A DNA stretch of 28,457 nucleotides from CALGYY01 sp964585485 (GTDB lineage: Bacteria; Bacteroidota; Bacteroidia; Bacteroidales; CAIWKO01), in contig CAZPDS010000032.1 of the NCBI GenBank assembly GCA_964585485.1, positions 1 through 28,457 of the forward strand, in the 5' to 3' direction. The position numbers were made by a program, and so were the translations under genes. Position 1 is the first letter of the stretch. Each line of letters opens with the position of its first letter. The notes under the pieces are model-generated. The model searched no databases. It was not told the DNA's origin and worked only from the letters and a program-made list of their open reading frames with translations. This document shows, piece after piece, positions 16,541 to 24,396 of this stretch.

Positions 16541-17311
16541 ATGTACCGCTATTTTATACACCTGGCCTACAACGGCACGGCTTATCACGGCTGGCAGCTG
16601 CAGCCCAATGCTGTCACCGTGCAGCAGGTGCTGACGGATGCCCTGCGTTTAATACTCCGTTTTCAGGTTATACTTACGGGCTGCGGACGTACCGATACCG
16701 GTGTGCATGCAAGCTGTTTTTACGCTCATTTCGAAACCGACGATTTCATGAGTGCGGAGAACTGCGCGCAGCTTACCAAAAAGCTCAACAATATCCTGCC
16801 GAACGACATCAGCCTGTACAGCGTATTTCCGGTGGCCACCGATACGCACGCCCGCTTCAGTGCCAGCGCGCGCTCCTACGAATACCGTATTGCGCGGCGT
16901 AAAAATCCATTTACCACCGACTTCAGCTACCGCTTCACCCCTCCCCTCGACCTGGAGCGGATGAACGAAGGAGCACGGATCATCGCCGAATACAGCGACT
17001 TTAGTTGCTTTTCCAAATCCCACACGCAAACACACACCAACCTTTGCCGGATTACAAAGGCGGAATGGACCCGCCCGGCCGACGACCTGCTGGTGTTTAA
17101 CATCACCGCCGATCGCTTCCTGCGCAACATGGTGCGCGCCATCGTGGGAACCCTGCTGGAAATGGGACAGGCTAAGCTGGATGCAGCGGGCCTGCGCGCC
17201 ATCATTTCCTCCGGAAATCGATGTGAAGCCGGACAAAGTATGCCCGCCCGGGGATTATTTCTGGTTCAGGTTGAATATCCGGAAGGACTGCTTACTTACA
17301 ATCCGGATTAA
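16541..17311 (+). CDS. truA: tRNA pseudouridine(38-40) synthase TruA
   Basis: The protein has 256 residues from the ATG at 16541, which starts MYRYFIHLAYNGTAYHGWQ, the usual TruA N-terminus. Upstream ATGs at 16517 and 16469 stay in frame but add non-homologous residues and precede a -7 box. The catalytic Asp is D52 in GCGRTDTGVHA. Other family segments are FSASARSYEYRI, FSCFSKSHTQTHTNLCRI and RFLRNMVRAIVGTLLEMG. TruA makes pseudouridine at positions 38-40 of the tRNA anticodon arm. The gene overlaps the convergent VanY-like gene by 20 bases at their 3' ends. Confidence 0.96.
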   Translation: MYRYFIHLAYNGTAYHGWQLQPNAVTVQQVLTDALRLILRFQVILTGCGRTDTGVHASCFYAHFETDDFMSAENCAQLTKKLNNILPNDISLYSVFPVATDTHARFSASARSYEYRIARRKNPFTTDFSYRFTPPLDLERMNEGARIIAEYSDFSCFSKSHTQTHTNLCRITKAEWTRPADDLLVFNITADRFLRNMVRAIVGTLLEMGQAKLDAAGLRAIISSGNRCEAGQSMPARGLFLVQVEYPEGLLTYNPD

Positions 17312-18095
17312 CACCCAGCACGTAATCTTCAATAATATTTAGTGAATCTGCGGTGGCGGCGCCGGCAAAGCCCAAAATATCGGCATAAGTCACGTGATTT
17401 CGCCAGGCTTCCATGTAATAACGTGAGATGTGTACGTGTGTCCAGTGCCATTTTTCTTCTTCAAAGCCCACCGGCCTCTGGTCACCTTTTGCCGTATATG
17501 GTTGCACAAAACCATAGCGGCCAGCGTTGGCACACAACCATGCATACACTTTCATGCCCTCCGGGCTTTCAAAATAGTCCGGTTCTGTACTGTTGAGATC
17601 AAGATCTGTTCCCCAATGATGGCGTGACGTGCCGGGCATGGCGGTATATTTCAAAATAATGCGGGCCCTTTCCACCGGATCCTTCACTGTGGTCGCCATG
17701 TTCTTGCCTTCCACGGGCACACGTCCGAACCACTTGGCTTCCCAAAGACTTTTCTGATGAGCGAAACTGCGAACCCCGGAAACAACCACCAGCTCCACAC
17801 CCTCGCGTTGGGCTGCATTGTACATATTAATGAATGCACCGTACGTTTCTTCACGGAGATAGATGCCCTTTCGACCCGCATAGGGCGCTTCAACTTCAGA
17901 AAACACGAGGTCGGTAGCGGCATTGTATTTCCCCATCAGGTACTTCACGTTGATCATTGTATCCGTGGGGAAGTCAGGTGCGGGAGCAGGGATCACCCAC
18001 GCACGGGCGCCTGCCAGAGAGAGCAACAGCAAGCCTGCCAGTGCCATACAGCGCACTGTTCGTTTCCCCAAACCCATACTCCACAAGTTGTTCAT
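17292..18095 (-). CDS. M15-family D,D-carboxypeptidase (VanY-like)
   Basis: The protein has 267 residues. An N-terminal signal or anchor segment (about residues 13-33) sends it to the periplasm. The zinc-peptidase M15B motifs are complete: S157-x-H159-x-x-G162-x-x-x-D166 (SRHHWGTDLD) and E214-x-x-H217 (EKWHWTH), supplying the two His and one Asp zinc ligands and the catalytic Glu. Such enzymes trim the terminal D-Ala from peptidoglycan stem peptides. An upstream SGVRSFAHQ segment is also typical. There are no van resistance genes nearby, so a cell-wall remodelling role is more likely than antibiotic resistance. A -7 box (18161-18168) gives a leader of about 55-60 bases. Confidence 0.9.
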   Translation of the reverse strand: MNNLWSMGLGKRTVRCMALAGLLLLSLAGARAWVIPAPAPDFPTDTMINVKYLMGKYNAATDLVFSEVEAPYAGRKGIYLREETYGAFINMYNAAQREGVELVVVSGVRSFAHQKSLWEAKWFGRVPVEGKNMATTVKDPVERARIILKYTAMPGTSRHHWGTDLDLNSTEPDYFESPEGMKVYAWLCANAGRYGFVQPYTAKGDQRPVGFEEEKWHWTHVHISRYYMEAWRNHVTYADILGFAGAATADSLNIIEDYVLGVNPDCK

Positions 18096-18160
18096 GCTAG
18101 CGTATCGTGATCGTTAATGTAGCGTTGCCGGTCACCGAACCCGGCTTCAACCGGCGTTTG

Positions 18161-18168
18161 CAAAGGTA
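18161..18168 (-). promoter_or_regulatory. -7 box (TACCTTTG) for the VanY-like gene
   Basis: An exact TAnnTTTG match on the minus strand, 65 bases before the ATG at 18095. It lies just after the terminator of the upstream VIT-VWA gene, so this gene should have its own promoter. Confidence 0.5.
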
Positions 18169-18183
18169 GAAAAATCAACGTAT

Positions 18184-18222
18184 AAAAAAAAGGGGCCGGT
18201 CGGCGCCCACCTACCGACCCCT
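18184..18222 (-). terminator. intrinsic terminator of the VIT-VWA-TonB gene
   Basis: On the minus strand, AGGGGTCGGT (18222-18213) pairs with ACCGGCCCCT (18200-18191) over 10 positions with one G-U pair, followed by a run of seven T (18190-18184). It begins 15 bases after the stop codon at 18238. Confidence 0.8.
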
Positions 18223-18237
18223 GGATTCCGGCCCTGC

Positions 18238-20631
18238 TTAATAGTGCACCGGAATCGTAAGTTGCATGGCCACTGTTTTACCGCCCCGCTGGCCCGGCAT
18301 CCATTGTCCGCGCATTAATTTCAACACACGAATCGCTTCTTCATCCAATCCATAACCCGGTCCGCGTAGAACTTTAATATTGGTAAGACAGCCGTTGGCC
18401 TCCACGGTAAATTGAACGTAGAGGGTCCCGCTGAGCCCGGCCTTCAAGGCTTCAGCCGGCACCACAAGATTTGCCCGAATGAAATTTTGCAGCGCCTCTT
18501 CACCACCGCGGTACGTTGGTGTAGTCTCGGCAAAACCAGCATCGGTATCCGCATCAGCATCGGCAGCTGTAGGCTTGTAGGCGGTTTTCTCTTCCGCACA
18601 ACGCGATGTGCCCGTAACACGTGAAGGACTGCAGTTTTTGCCCTGTTGGAAGCCGGTGGCCGCACCGCCCACGGCATAGTCGCTAACGCCCTTGGGCAGA
18701 GGAAGAGGCTGCTTCACCGTTACAGGCCTGCCGTCGGTGTTGCGGATCAACGAATCAACGGCAATAAACGAAGTATACTGCGTCAGCAAATTGTACCTCA
18801 GGCCCAGGCGGGTCACGGTGGCTTTCGTTGCCTCGTCGTCTTCGCCAAAATCGCTTAGGTTGCGGATCCTTTCGCGCGCCCACAGGTAGCGTAAGGCCTC
18901 ATGGCGAGCCTCCGGCTGAAGTGTTGAAACATCGCATTTCCAGGAAAACGGATTCTCGCCGCTGACACCAGTGACCTTGACCGTTCCGCTCGCTGCGCCC
19001 CGGTACTTTCCAAACAGAATAAGCGGACGCTCGGCCAGCACATCCGGTTGGTTCAGGGGTTCCACATCGTAGGCCCCGAAGCCGCCGAAATCCACCCGAA
19101 TATCGGTGAGTACCGGCGATTGAATATACTTACGAAATTTTTCCGCTTTGGCATCACATTCAGAAGGATCGGTAATCACAAAAGCTTCGCCTTTGCCGGC
19201 ATTGGCAATGCCTTCGGTAAGATAACGATTCACCGAGCTGCCAATACCAAAAGCAAAAAAGTTAGCCTCTCCCAGCTTGTCACGTATCAATTGGAAGGCT
19301 TCCTTTTCAATGGATACGTAACCATCCGTGGCAATCACAAAGGTGCGCGAACAACCTGGATCCTTCTCTATCGACAGCGCTCTTTTTAAGGCAGGTAACA
19401 ATTCGGTTCCGCCCCCACCCTGCTGTTCGTCGAGCAGCTTCAGCGCCTTGTCCAGATTCTCCTTCGTGGCCGGCAAGGAACGTTCCGCCATGACCGATGC
19501 ATTGCCCGCGAACAACATAAGGTTGAATTTATCGGTCGGACGTATATTGGAAATCAGATTTTTCATCAGCTTCTTTGATGTCTCGATCGGAAAACCGTAC
19601 ATAGAGCCACTTACATCCACAATAAAAATATACTCCCGTGCGGGAATCTGCTCCGGCGTGGGCCGGGGCGGGGGCTGTATCATCGTCAGAAAAAAGTTTT
19701 CTTCACCCGATTTCCCCTGAAAAAGCAGCATACCCGATTCAATTTTGGCATCGGCCAGCACATACTGGATGACAACATCGCGATTGCCTTCAAAACCATG
19801 ATTCTCCGTAAAGCCAAGGATGGCCGTGGAAGGACCATCGTACTTAATGTTCATTGCATGCGATGGGCAAGCGAGCTTTTTGATGGGCATGCCCGCCGAA
19901 ACGGTCACAAACAAATCAAACATCACTGTAGGCGCTGCCCCCTGATGAAAATACGGATTGGATACCCACTTATCATTAGCGCTGGCCGTGGCTTCCGGCT
20001 GATTCGAGTAACGGGGGCCCACCACCGTCGGATAGACAAATTCATACACACCACCTTCCGGAATCAGCAGCTCCGTATAGCATAACTCAACCTTCACGGT
20101 ATCACCGGGCAAGATATTCGCCACGTTCATCTGAAACACGTTGGGCCGCTGCTGTTCGAGAAGAGTAGCCGTTTTCCCGGCCTCCAACGCATCGTTGTAT
20201 TCCTGACGGGCCTGCTCCTTCTCCTTGATTTTCGCCACCAGCATCCGATCGCCAATGTACATCTTTACACTGTAAACCGCGGCCCGGGTGGAGGCCGGGA
20301 AAATGTAGACCGCTTCAATGGGCTTCTTCCCCGTGTTCATGTATTCCTGCGTCACCTTCACATCAGCAATAACGCCGATAATATTAACATCCGCCGTGGT
20401 GGACTTCAACGGAAGTGCTTCCACATCCGCTGCACCCGGCACATAAAAATAGGGCGACAAGGTTTTATCATCCTCTTTTTCGCCCTCATTCTGCGGTTTA
20501 AGACTGTTGCGGGACACGTACGTATACGATCCTGGCTTTTCCTGCGATAGCAGCATAGATGGCAGCAAGAGCGCCATAAACAGCACCACCGCAAGGGTCA
20601 GCACTGTCAGATTTACTCCCTGGTTTTTCAT
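18238..20631 (-). CDS. VIT-VWA protein fused to a TonB C-terminal domain
   Basis: The protein has 797 residues. A signal peptide or anchor (about residues 8-30) is followed by a VIT domain (about 60-190, with VYIFPASTRAAVY and KIKEKEQARQEY). A VWA domain comes next, with an intact MIDAS start D339-x-S341-x-S343 (VDVSGSM) and the later ATDGY. A linker holds an acidic Ala-Asp repeat (DADADTDAG). A TonB_C-like domain (about 707-797, GTLYVQFTVEANG, GLDEEAIRVLK, TVAMQLTIPVHY) closes the protein. VIT-VWA proteins are usually extracytoplasmic and bind partners through metal at the MIDAS. TonB_C domains contact TonB boxes of outer-membrane receptors. The fusion suggests a periplasmic partner-binding protein; the true partner is unknown. 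A strong terminator follows. Confidence 0.88.
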   Translation of the reverse strand: MKNQGVNLTVLTLAVVLFMALLLPSMLLSQEKPGSYTYVSRNSLKPQNEGEKEDDKTLSPYFYVPGAADVEALPLKSTTADVNIIGVIADVKVTQEYMNTGKKPIEAVYIFPASTRAAVYSVKMYIGDRMLVAKIKEKEQARQEYNDALEAGKTATLLEQQRPNVFQMNVANILPGDTVKVELCYTELLIPEGGVYEFVYPTVVGPRYSNQPEATASANDKWVSNPYFHQGAAPTVMFDLFVTVSAGMPIKKLACPSHAMNIKYDGPSTAILGFTENHGFEGNRDVVIQYVLADAKIESGMLLFQGKSGEENFFLTMIQPPPRPTPEQIPAREYIFIVDVSGSMYGFPIETSKKLMKNLISNIRPTDKFNLMLFAGNASVMAERSLPATKENLDKALKLLDEQQGGGGTELLPALKRALSIEKDPGCSRTFVIATDGYVSIEKEAFQLIRDKLGEANFFAFGIGSSVNRYLTEGIANAGKGEAFVITDPSECDAKAEKFRKYIQSPVLTDIRVDFGGFGAYDVEPLNQPDVLAERPLILFGKYRGAASGTVKVTGVSGENPFSWKCDVSTLQPEARHEALRYLWARERIRNLSDFGEDDEATKATVTRLGLRYNLLTQYTSFIAVDSLIRNTDGRPVTVKQPLPLPKGVSDYAVGGAATGFQQGKNCSPSRVTGTSRCAEEKTAYKPTAADADADTDAGFAETTPTYRGGEEALQNFIRANLVVPAEALKAGLSGTLYVQFTVEANGCLTNIKVLRGPGYGLDEEAIRVLKLMRGQWMPGQRGGKTVAMQLTIPVHY

Positions 20632-20904
20632 ACGTTGATTTTTTTAGGTTGTGATTTTTTTGCTTTTAAAAAATGCCGGCCTGAGAGTCGCCCCTAAAAA
20701 CGATTCCATAAATGTTATCAAAAAAAAGATTTCCTGAACGCAGGGCAGGCCGGGTCCTGTCCCTCACCCTAAATCCAGTATTCAGACACGCGCAAGAAAA
20801 ACGCGCTTACGCCGGTTGAAATATATTTTCTATTTTTACCGGCGCTTTATAGCGTTGCATAACAAATCGTCATTTATTCATTTATTCATTCTAATAAGTC
20901 CCGT
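20632..20904. other. divergent intergenic region with an inverted repeat
   Basis: The spacer separates the divergent VIT-VWA-TonB and T9SS cargo genes. It contains a 7-bp inverted repeat CGCCGGT (20810-20816) and ACCGGCG (20838-20844) around an AT-rich core, a small CGCT-TTAT-AGCG hairpin (20842-20853), and a repeated tcatttat near 20871-20889. No exact TAnnTTTG box was found. The inverted repeat could be an operator, but nothing proves it. Confidence 0.35.
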
Positions 20905-22299
20905 ATGAAAAAGTATGTTTTCTTTGTCCTGCTGATGTTTTCCGTGCCGGCCCTGCTTGCCCAATCTACCTTCATTCGTACCTACGGCTATGAAGGCGCT
21001 GAGTCCGCCTTTACCCTTACGCTGACCAACGACAATGGTTTTCTCGTTGGAGGCACAGCGGCCAATTTCACTTCCGGTGACGTTTATCCATGGATTATAA
21101 AAATCACCCAAACCGGCGACACGGCCTGGTCACGCACCTTTGAAGCGCAGGGCCTTGACTCGTGCTATTCCATCGTTACCGCGGCTGACGGCAGTTTCCT
21201 GATGACGGCCTCCACGGAAAACCTGGAGCCTGCCCTGGTAAAACTCGACGCTACCGGAGCGGTCAGTTGGCAGAAGACCGGCCCCGTTAACATTTTCGCG
21301 CTGCGTTATACTGCGGCGGTCACCGCCGATGGAGGTTACATTCTAAGCGGGAACACCCCGGCCAATCCGGCGAACCTGATGCTGATAAAAATAAGCGCCA
21401 CCGGCGACACCACCTGGAAGAAGAACTACGGCGGCAGCGGCTTTGAGCATGGCACCGATGTGATCCAGACCAGCGACCTGGGGTATTTCGTGGCAGGCTA
21501 CGCAATGAACAGCGGCACCAATTACGATGTCTATTACCTTCGCACCGATGCCAGCGGCGACACCTTATGGACACGCACCCACCGGAAAAACAATGTGGGT
21601 TTCGCAAACGCGGCCGTGCAGACTGCCGACGGCGGGTTCCTGATTTGCGGCGCCGCCGCCAACACCACCTTTAATCCGGAACCCTTTCTGCGTAAGATCG
21701 ACGCCAATGGCGACAGCCTTTGGATGAAAACAGCCGCATCTTCCTTCTCTTACAACGATATTGACCTGGCTGCTGACGGCAGCATCCTGCTGTGCGGGGC
21801 ATCCAACAATATCCTCACAGGAAATTCCGATGGCTTCCTGACCAAGCTTAGCAGCACCGGCGTAGCCGCCTGGTCCAACACCTTTGGAGGCAGCGATGCC
21901 GAGGCCCTGTACGCTCTGAACGTTTTGAGTAACGGGAACATCATCACCTGCGGTGAAACCCGCAGCAGCGGTGCCGGCGATTTCGATTACTACGTCATTC
22001 TGGCCGATGAAACCGGTTTCGCCGATGCCATCCGCGAGCTCAGCATGAGCAGCAACAGCCTGCGCTTCAGTCCCAACCCTACCAACGGCATCTTCACCAT
22101 CAACCTCAGTGAAAATGTAAACATCGACCTCGACATCACCGTGTACGATGGCTTTGGCAAAATCGTCCGCCAAGTCCGGCATTCCTTTACCGACGCCCTG
22201 CCGGTGAGCATCGACCTGAGCAATCAGGCCTCCGGGATTTACTATATCCGTGCCCAGTCCGGCCCCCGCGTAATGACGGGAAAAGTGATGGTGGAATAG
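20905..22299 (+). CDS. T9SS type A cargo protein with propeller-like repeats
   Basis: The protein has 464 residues. A signal peptide (residues 1-19, ending ALLAQ) is followed by about six or seven repeats of roughly 50 residues. Each has a T/AADGGF-L/I-x-x-G-type strand and a later DxxGDTxW strand (for example TQTGDTAWSR, SATGDTTWKK, DASGDTLWTR, DANGDSLWMK), as in predicted beta-propeller surface proteins. The C-terminal part (about 386-464) is a Por_Secre_tail/TIGR04183-type sorting domain: FSPNPTNG, an internal ITVYDGFGKIVRQ and a final GKVMVE. The protein is therefore predicted to pass the outer membrane through the type IX secretion system, with the tail removed on export. No enzymatic motif was seen; an adhesion or surface role is inference. 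A hairpin terminator lies 28 bases downstream. Confidence 0.88.
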   Translation: MKKYVFFVLLMFSVPALLAQSTFIRTYGYEGAESAFTLTLTNDNGFLVGGTAANFTSGDVYPWIIKITQTGDTAWSRTFEAQGLDSCYSIVTAADGSFLMTASTENLEPALVKLDATGAVSWQKTGPVNIFALRYTAAVTADGGYILSGNTPANPANLMLIKISATGDTTWKKNYGGSGFEHGTDVIQTSDLGYFVAGYAMNSGTNYDVYYLRTDASGDTLWTRTHRKNNVGFANAAVQTADGGFLICGAAANTTFNPEPFLRKIDANGDSLWMKTAASSFSYNDIDLAADGSILLCGASNNILTGNSDGFLTKLSSTGVAAWSNTFGGSDAEALYALNVLSNGNIITCGETRSSGAGDFDYYVILADETGFADAIRELSMSSNSLRFSPNPTNGIFTINLSENVNIDLDITVYDGFGKIVRQVRHSFTDALPVSIDLSNQASGIYYIRAQSGPRVMTGKVMVE

Positions 22300-22326
22300 T
22301 AGTTTTTCCCTTATTTCCGCACTAAA

Positions 22327-22361
22327 AAGAACGCGGGGCCAGGCAAGGGCCCCGCGTTCTT
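22327..22361. terminator. GC-rich hairpin between convergent genes, probably bidirectional terminator
   Basis: A perfect 14-bp stem (AAGAACGCGGGGCC with its complement) encloses a 7-base loop. A run of A before it gives a T-run on the minus strand, so it can end the DUF4342 operon; on the plus strand it sits 28 bases after the T9SS gene with only a weak T-run. Confidence 0.8.
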
Positions 22362-22431
22362 CATTCAGGCAATGTTACCGACGAGCAGTCGCTTCGTGAA
22401 TTTGACCCGTACCCAAAACCAGCAAAAGGCT

Positions 22432-22689
22432 TTAGGCCGTAGGGTCTTCGTTTTTCTTCACCACCACAATGGTGAAATCCGCCACCAGTGCGGCCAGCGC
22501 ACCCAGTGCCGCCCATACCGGAATCAGAGTAGTGCCGACAATACCCACCGTGAGCGGGATTTCCAGAAAGACCAGGCCTTCCTTATCCTTGATAATGATA
22601 CGGCGAATGTTGCCTTCATGGATCAGCTGTTTAACTTTCTTAACCAGCTCTTCGCCCTTGACCTGAAATTCGTTTTTTTCTCCTACCAT
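22432..22689 (-). CDS. DUF4342 domain protein
   Basis: The protein has 85 residues. The family pattern is clear: VKGEELVKKVKQLIHEGN, RRIIIKDKEG, LEIPLTVGIVG and a hydrophobic helix (ALGALAALVADFTIVV). The helix suggests membrane association; the molecular role of DUF4342 is not known to me. Its start is 9 bases after the stop of the outer-membrane barrel gene, so it is the third gene of the TPR-barrel operon. A bidirectional hairpin lies about 70 bases downstream. Confidence 0.85.
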   Translation of the reverse strand: MVGEKNEFQVKGEELVKKVKQLIHEGNIRRIIIKDKEGLVFLEIPLTVGIVGTTLIPVWAALGALAALVADFTIVVVKKNEDPTA

Positions 22690-22698
22690 GTTTACAGA

Positions 22699-24381
22699 TT
22701 AAAATGAGTATGACACTCCGCCCAGTACATTTATACCGTAAGATGGGTAATTGGCCCACTTCTGATAACGCGACGAACCAATGTTGTTGACATTCAGAAA
22801 AGCGCCTAAAATTTTTGAATACCTGTACTCGATTCCCAAATTCCCGTCGACATACGCGCCCAATTTGAGGGGCGCCATGGTGGTAGCGGTATAACGTTTG
22901 GCCCAGCGGTCGGAATAGACGTACAGATCCGCGGTGATCAGAATTTTGGAGGCAATGTTGTATTTAAAATTGGTGAAGATGTCGAAATACGGCTTGTTCC
23001 ACGCTTTCGCTTCATTCCGCATATCATAGTTCCAAAAATCACCGCCCACGCGCAGGTAGATTTTTTCATCCTTCTGCCAGCTGATTTCGCCGCGCACCTG
23101 GAAGATGTTGACATGGTCGTAAAGCAGGGTGAACTTGTTACCGTACTCATTGTTGGTATCCATCACAAAGAAAGGCATGTCGTGTACGATGCGGTACGAG
23201 GCATAGGCATGCGCGCTGAGTTCGCGGCTGATGTTGCTGCGGATCCCGGCGAAAAGATCCATTTTGTTATTGCTGGCTTTCATGGGCGCCATGCCCGTCA
23301 TAAAGGGATTCTCGCCGGTGAGCGAACGGAAACTATTGGCCTGCATGCTCCCCTTGATCCCGGCATACAGGATCAGGATTTCCTTCACGATGTTGAATTG
23401 CATATCCGCAATCGGATAAAAATGGAGGTTGGTGACTGTGTCCATTTCGACGCTGGCATCCAATCCAATATTGAAGGTAAAAGCCTTGAAGCGTGTGCGA
23501 AGGTAGGGTTTCAGGGCAATGATTCCGGTGTTGTGTTTCATCACACTGTCGTTGCGGAAATAATAATCCACCGACACCGTACCCCCCAGCACCTGCGATT
23601 TCGTGATCTTGATCAGATTAAGTTCCTTGTTCACATCGCCCGACAGGAAGATATTGTTTTCGCTGCAGCCGTAGCGATCACTGAAATTGTAGTAACCCAG
23701 GTCCACCTGATGATTCAGCTTCAGTGAATCGGGGTTGACCATGCTGTTCAGGTGCGCTTCCGCGCGAATGAGAGAAAAGCGTTGCTTAATCTCTTCCTTC
23801 GATGGAACCAGGGCAAAATCCGCCGGTTTGAACCCGTAGTAATGAACCACATCCCGCTCATAGCCGATGGACCCTGAAAGCAGGTGCTTGCTGAAATACT
23901 TATCACCGAACACTTCCGCTATATTTTCGCTGAATCCGGGGTAGGCGTAATTCTTCAGTTTGCCATAGGAACTGATGTGCTTATAATGCGCACCGATGGA
24001 ATAGCTGCGCGACTGCAGGTTGTTGTAGAAGGCTTCGCCGTAAGGGGTAGTGTAATTGCCCCAGCCGGCTTTCAGCAAAAAGCGATAAATCTTGGGTACG
24101 GTGGCGTCGCCGATCCGTGCTGCCTTGATTGGTTCCGTAGTATAATCCGTACGGGCCACGCGGTTCATCACGTTGTATTTCATCTGGGGTTTCTCGAAAA
24201 AAGTATCGGCAATGGCCGGCTGCGTAAGGATCTTATTCGCGTCCGATACCACCGGCTGATAGGAAGAAACCACGGTGACAAATTCATTGTGCTGTGCCGC
24301 CAGCGGCTGCAAAAAACCCAGGCATCCCAGACCGAGCAGACACAGCTGCCATTTCGTGTTTATATGCATGATATTTTTCAT
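22699..24381 (-). CDS. plugless TonB-receptor-like outer-membrane beta-barrel protein
   Basis: The protein has 560 residues. A signal peptide (about residues 1-29, ending PLAAQ) leads into a short N-terminal segment and then a long series of alternating amphipathic beta strands with many Tyr, Phe and Asn. It ends with GGVSYSF, a typical outer-membrane barrel terminus with aromatic last residue. Segments such as FLLKAGWGNYTTPYGEA and YKHISSYGKLKNY are of the kind seen in Bacteroidota barrels related to TonB receptors, but no plug domain or TonB box is present. It should therefore be a channel or scaffold in the outer membrane rather than a standard receptor. It sits 15 bases after the TPR gene and 9 bases before the DUF4342 gene, so the three are very probably one operon. 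Confidence 0.75.
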   Translation of the reverse strand: MKNIMHINTKWQLCLLGLGCLGFLQPLAAQHNEFVTVVSSYQPVVSDANKILTQPAIADTFFEKPQMKYNVMNRVARTDYTTEPIKAARIGDATVPKIYRFLLKAGWGNYTTPYGEAFYNNLQSRSYSIGAHYKHISSYGKLKNYAYPGFSENIAEVFGDKYFSKHLLSGSIGYERDVVHYYGFKPADFALVPSKEEIKQRFSLIRAEAHLNSMVNPDSLKLNHQVDLGYYNFSDRYGCSENNIFLSGDVNKELNLIKITKSQVLGGTVSVDYYFRNDSVMKHNTGIIALKPYLRTRFKAFTFNIGLDASVEMDTVTNLHFYPIADMQFNIVKEILILYAGIKGSMQANSFRSLTGENPFMTGMAPMKASNNKMDLFAGIRSNISRELSAHAYASYRIVHDMPFFVMDTNNEYGNKFTLLYDHVNIFQVRGEISWQKDEKIYLRVGGDFWNYDMRNEAKAWNKPYFDIFTNFKYNIASKILITADLYVYSDRWAKRYTATTMAPLKLGAYVDGNLGIEYRYSKILGAFLNVNNIGSSRYQKWANYPSYGINVLGGVSYSF

Positions 24382-24396
24382 TCTGTTCGTCCTCCA

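Noticed and set aside
17292..18095. VanY-type vancomycin resistance
   Set aside because: No vanHAX or two-component genes nearby; M15 enzymes of this type are common cell-wall enzymes in Bacteroidota.
18540..18570. Repeated gat/gcn codons as a DNA repeat element
   Set aside because: They encode a short Ala-Asp linker inside the VIT-VWA-TonB protein and are in frame.
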